From Plotosus lineatus (Eukaryota > Chordata > Actinopteri > Siluriformes > Plotosidae), in assembly GCA_024760905.1 (NCBI GenBank), contig CM045731.1, positions 19,942,001 to 20,006,000 of the forward strand: DNA of 64,000 nt, in the 5' to 3' direction. Positions 62,090 through 64,000 of this stretch are shown here, piece after piece. A program made the position numbers and the translations under genes. A model generated the notes under the pieces. The model did no database searches, was not told the origin of the DNA, and was given only the letters and a program-made list of their open reading frames with translations. How positions within the stretch are numbered: position 1 is the first letter of the stretch; every line of letters starts with the position of its first letter.

Positions 62090-62510
62090 TCGACAAGGTG
62101 CGTGACTATTAACTCGGAGATCGCAAGTTCGAATCCGGTTTAATGCCACAGCCATCCATGGCCAGGAGTCCATGGAAGCTAACTGGCTAAGCTCTCACTG
62201 GAGGGAGGGACGGACGGTGTACGTTTGCTTCCCTCTCACTCACAGCGATCACCAGCCAATCATGGGCGTCTGTGAGTTCATTCGTTACAAGGGACAGATG
62301 GCGTAGCACTTTCCCTCCGAGTGTGTTAGACCGCCCCCCAAATACCCATTTTCCGCAGTTCAAAAAGAGGCGGCTAGCTAGCATCGCATGTCATGAAGGG
62401 GGCGTATGCATGCTTTCGCCTCTCCCTGGTTGTGGTGGTAGTCGTGTGATAATGAAGGCAATACCTGATCAGCGGTATTTGGATACAACTAAATTATGGA
62501 GAAAATTGTT
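62090..62510 (+). mobile_element. SINE-C, near full length with tRNA-like head
   Basis: Head gactattaactcggagatcg and the B-box-like gttcgaatccgg, then ccatggccaggagtccatgg, gctctcactggagggaggg, cactcacagcgatcaccagc, ctccgagtgtgttagaccgc, and tail ttggatacaactaaattatg. It serves as the reference for SINE-C in this window. Confidence 0.88.
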
Positions 62511-63098
62511 GGAAAAAAAAACACAGATGGTCATCATTGACCGGGGATCACTATGAGTGACAGATGTGGATGGCTGCAGCATCAACCTGAAATTGAATCT
62601 GCGATCAATAAGTTTATAGTCACGCACCATGTCACACGCCACTTAAAAGCACCACATGTGTACTCTCAAGAATTACCAGTAGCCGTAAATAGGATTAATT
62701 CATTATTTGTATCACTTATCCTGTTTATGGTAATGAGGCAGCTGAAGCCAATCTAGCACACCAAGGGGACATCCTGACCAACTGGCAAGTCTAAATAGAG
62801 TAACATGGAGTCATATCATATTCATACATTCAGTCAACACTGACCAGAGCGAACTACCTACACAAACCTCCCCAGGTTCTGCAGAAACCATGCATTGCCA
62901 TGCATGGTGCCACATGTAAAGAAATGTTTCGACATCCTTCCATCTACGGAAAGCGACTTTCAATTCTCTCAATTTGGTCTCATGTTGTCAACGTGGAAGT
63001 TTGAGAAATACCTGAGGTATCCTTCTCAATCAATTCATTAACTCAGTAATTCATTATTATTTTTTTTAATCTTACAGTTTGCAACCAGAACCAGTGTA
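62511..63098. other. No feature seen
   Basis: No exon or repeat recognised. Confidence 0.4.
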
Positions 63099-63437
63099 GG
63101 GGCAGTGGTGGTCTAGTGGTATAAGGCACTGGATCGCTGATCCAAAGGTTGGAGGTTCGAGTCCCACTCTCTACAAGGTTGTCACTGCCCCCCCCAGTGC
63201 AGCTAACTGGGTTATCAAAGGCCGGCCATGTCTCTCACTGTCTATGGTGAGAGGTTCATGTAAAAGAACCATTGCTGACTTTCAACAAGAGTAGGTTGAA
63301 AAGCCGTCAGCGTGTTTCCGTCCTGCGATGGCCTGGTGAGCTGTCCAGGGTGTACTCTGCCCTCGCCCTGAGTTGGCTGGGATGAGCACCAGCCTCCGCG
63401 CGACCCTAATTAGGATGAAGCGGTTACAGAAAATTAA
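63099..63437 (+). mobile_element. SINE-B head with SINE-A-type tail, full length
   Basis: The head ggggcagtggtggtctagtg (A-box-like) and ggttcgagtccc (B-box) could drive Pol III. The body gttatcaaaggccggccatg and agaaccattgctgactttca leads to gtcagcgtgtttccgtcc, then a SINE-A tail: gagctgtccagggtgtactc, gcgcgaccctaattaggatg, gcggttacagaaaat. Confidence 0.92.
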
Positions 63438-63439
63438 CT

Positions 63440-63745
63440 GAACTTACAGGTTGTGAGAAGGCTGGAGCTGATTCTTATATTTGCCAACTCTGGGAAAAGG
63501 AGGAGTACACCCTGATTAGCTTAGTCGTCTGTCACAGGGTCAACACACAGACACACACATATACAACTCACTCTTACTCCTCGAGTCAAACTGGAATAGC
63601 CATTTTTGCCTAAAAGTGCAACTGGATTAAAAGAGGGAACTGGATTACGCAGATGAAACTCATGAAAATAAAGGGAGAAGATGCAAACTCCACAAAAAAA
63701 ACACCCAAACCAAGCTGGGGACTCGAACCCTTCATGAACTTACCA
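63440..63745 (-). mobile_element. SINE-A copy, diverged
   Basis: ttgtgagaaggctggagctg, ctgattagcttagtcgtctg, gatgcaaactccac and the head complement ggggactcgaaccc. Confidence 0.75.
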
Positions 63746-63804
63746 GAAGTATTCGAATTTCCTTTAAGATAATAACATCAAAGCCTAAAGACTTGCCTTG
63801 TCAT

Positions 63805-64000
63805 GTACATTCATTCATTCTAGGCTGCTTAATCCTAATTAGGGTCGCAGGGCGGCTGGCGCCCATCTCAGCCAACATTGGGCAAGAGCAAGGTACACCG
63901 TGGGCAGCTCACCAGGCCATCACAGAGCCAACACTCATACCAAGGGGTAATTCTAAACTGGCAATTCATCTAATATACATGTTTTTGGACTGTATGAGGT
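63805..64000 (-). mobile_element. SINE-A copy, cut by window end
   Basis: Tail cattcattcattctaggctg, gggtcgcagggcggctggcg and gcccatctcagccaacattg; the head is beyond 64000. Confidence 0.82.

Noticed and set aside
63099..63175. A functional tRNA gene
   Set aside because: It has A- and B-box-like motifs but is the head of a SINE with a body and LINE-type tail, and it occurs in several diverged copies. No complete cloverleaf was verified.
58824..64000. First coding exon and promoter of carmil3
   Set aside because: I looked for the residues preceding ILTTWRL and for a start codon context but found no convincing exon; the upstream end probably lies beyond the window.

Overview
The window is vertebrate nuclear DNA, almost certainly from a teleost fish. 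It holds GT-AG introns, dense CA/TG, AG/CT and TA microsatellites, tRNA-headed SINEs, RTE-like and other LINEs, and non-autonomous hAT and Tc1/mariner-type transposons typical of fish genomes. No bacterial, viral or CRISPR feature was seen. All calls come from reading the sequence and from memory of protein families; no search was run.

One host gene spans most of the window on the minus strand: a CARMIL family gene (capping protein regulator and myosin 1 linker), best matched to CARMIL3 (older name LRRC16B). I placed 29 coding exons between 58823 (5'-most) and 9871 (3'-most). Their splice phases chain without conflict into 2796 nt, or 932 codons. They cover part of the N-terminal PH domain (exons 1-3), a linker (4-6), the leucine-rich repeats (7-19), a C-terminal cap (20-21), the helical dimerization region (22-26) and the start of the disordered tail (27-29). 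Exon 29 carries the capping-protein interaction (CPI) motif. The start codon exon lies beyond 64000 or was not recognised, and the C-terminal exons lie to the left of position 1 or were not recognised. The exon numbers are mine and count from the first exon visible here.

The introns are packed with mobile DNA. Labels used here: LINE-J (fragments at 1976-4404 and 41840-42078), LINE-R (RTE-like with a CFDP2-type endonuclease; 13414-14659, 23541-24180, 38717-39135, 43912-47082, 52552-53137), LINE-E (30650-34141) and LINE-T (61522-61900). There are four tRNA-like SINE groups: SINE-A (the most abundant), SINE-B (whose body and tail are built from LINE-R pieces), SINE-C and SINE-D. DNA transposons are a hAT with an 8-bp target duplication (27901-29141), three copies of a TA-flanked element with cagggatccc ends, two pogo-like elements (11756-12800, 56711-58191) and a Tc1-like fold-back (43068-43707). 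Several insertions are nested and still show target-site duplications.

Other structures stand out. A 2.9-kb, 40-unit minisatellite (4452-7330) is open in one frame on each strand. A perfect 110-bp inverted repeat lies at 527-770. Dinucleotide tracts lie within about 40 nt of the splice donor for 12 of the 29 exons. The strongest system-level observation is the LINE-R / SINE-B relationship: one tRNA-like head and body is joined either to a LINE-R tail or to the tail of SINE-A, which suggests that two different LINE machineries could mobilise the same SINE head.
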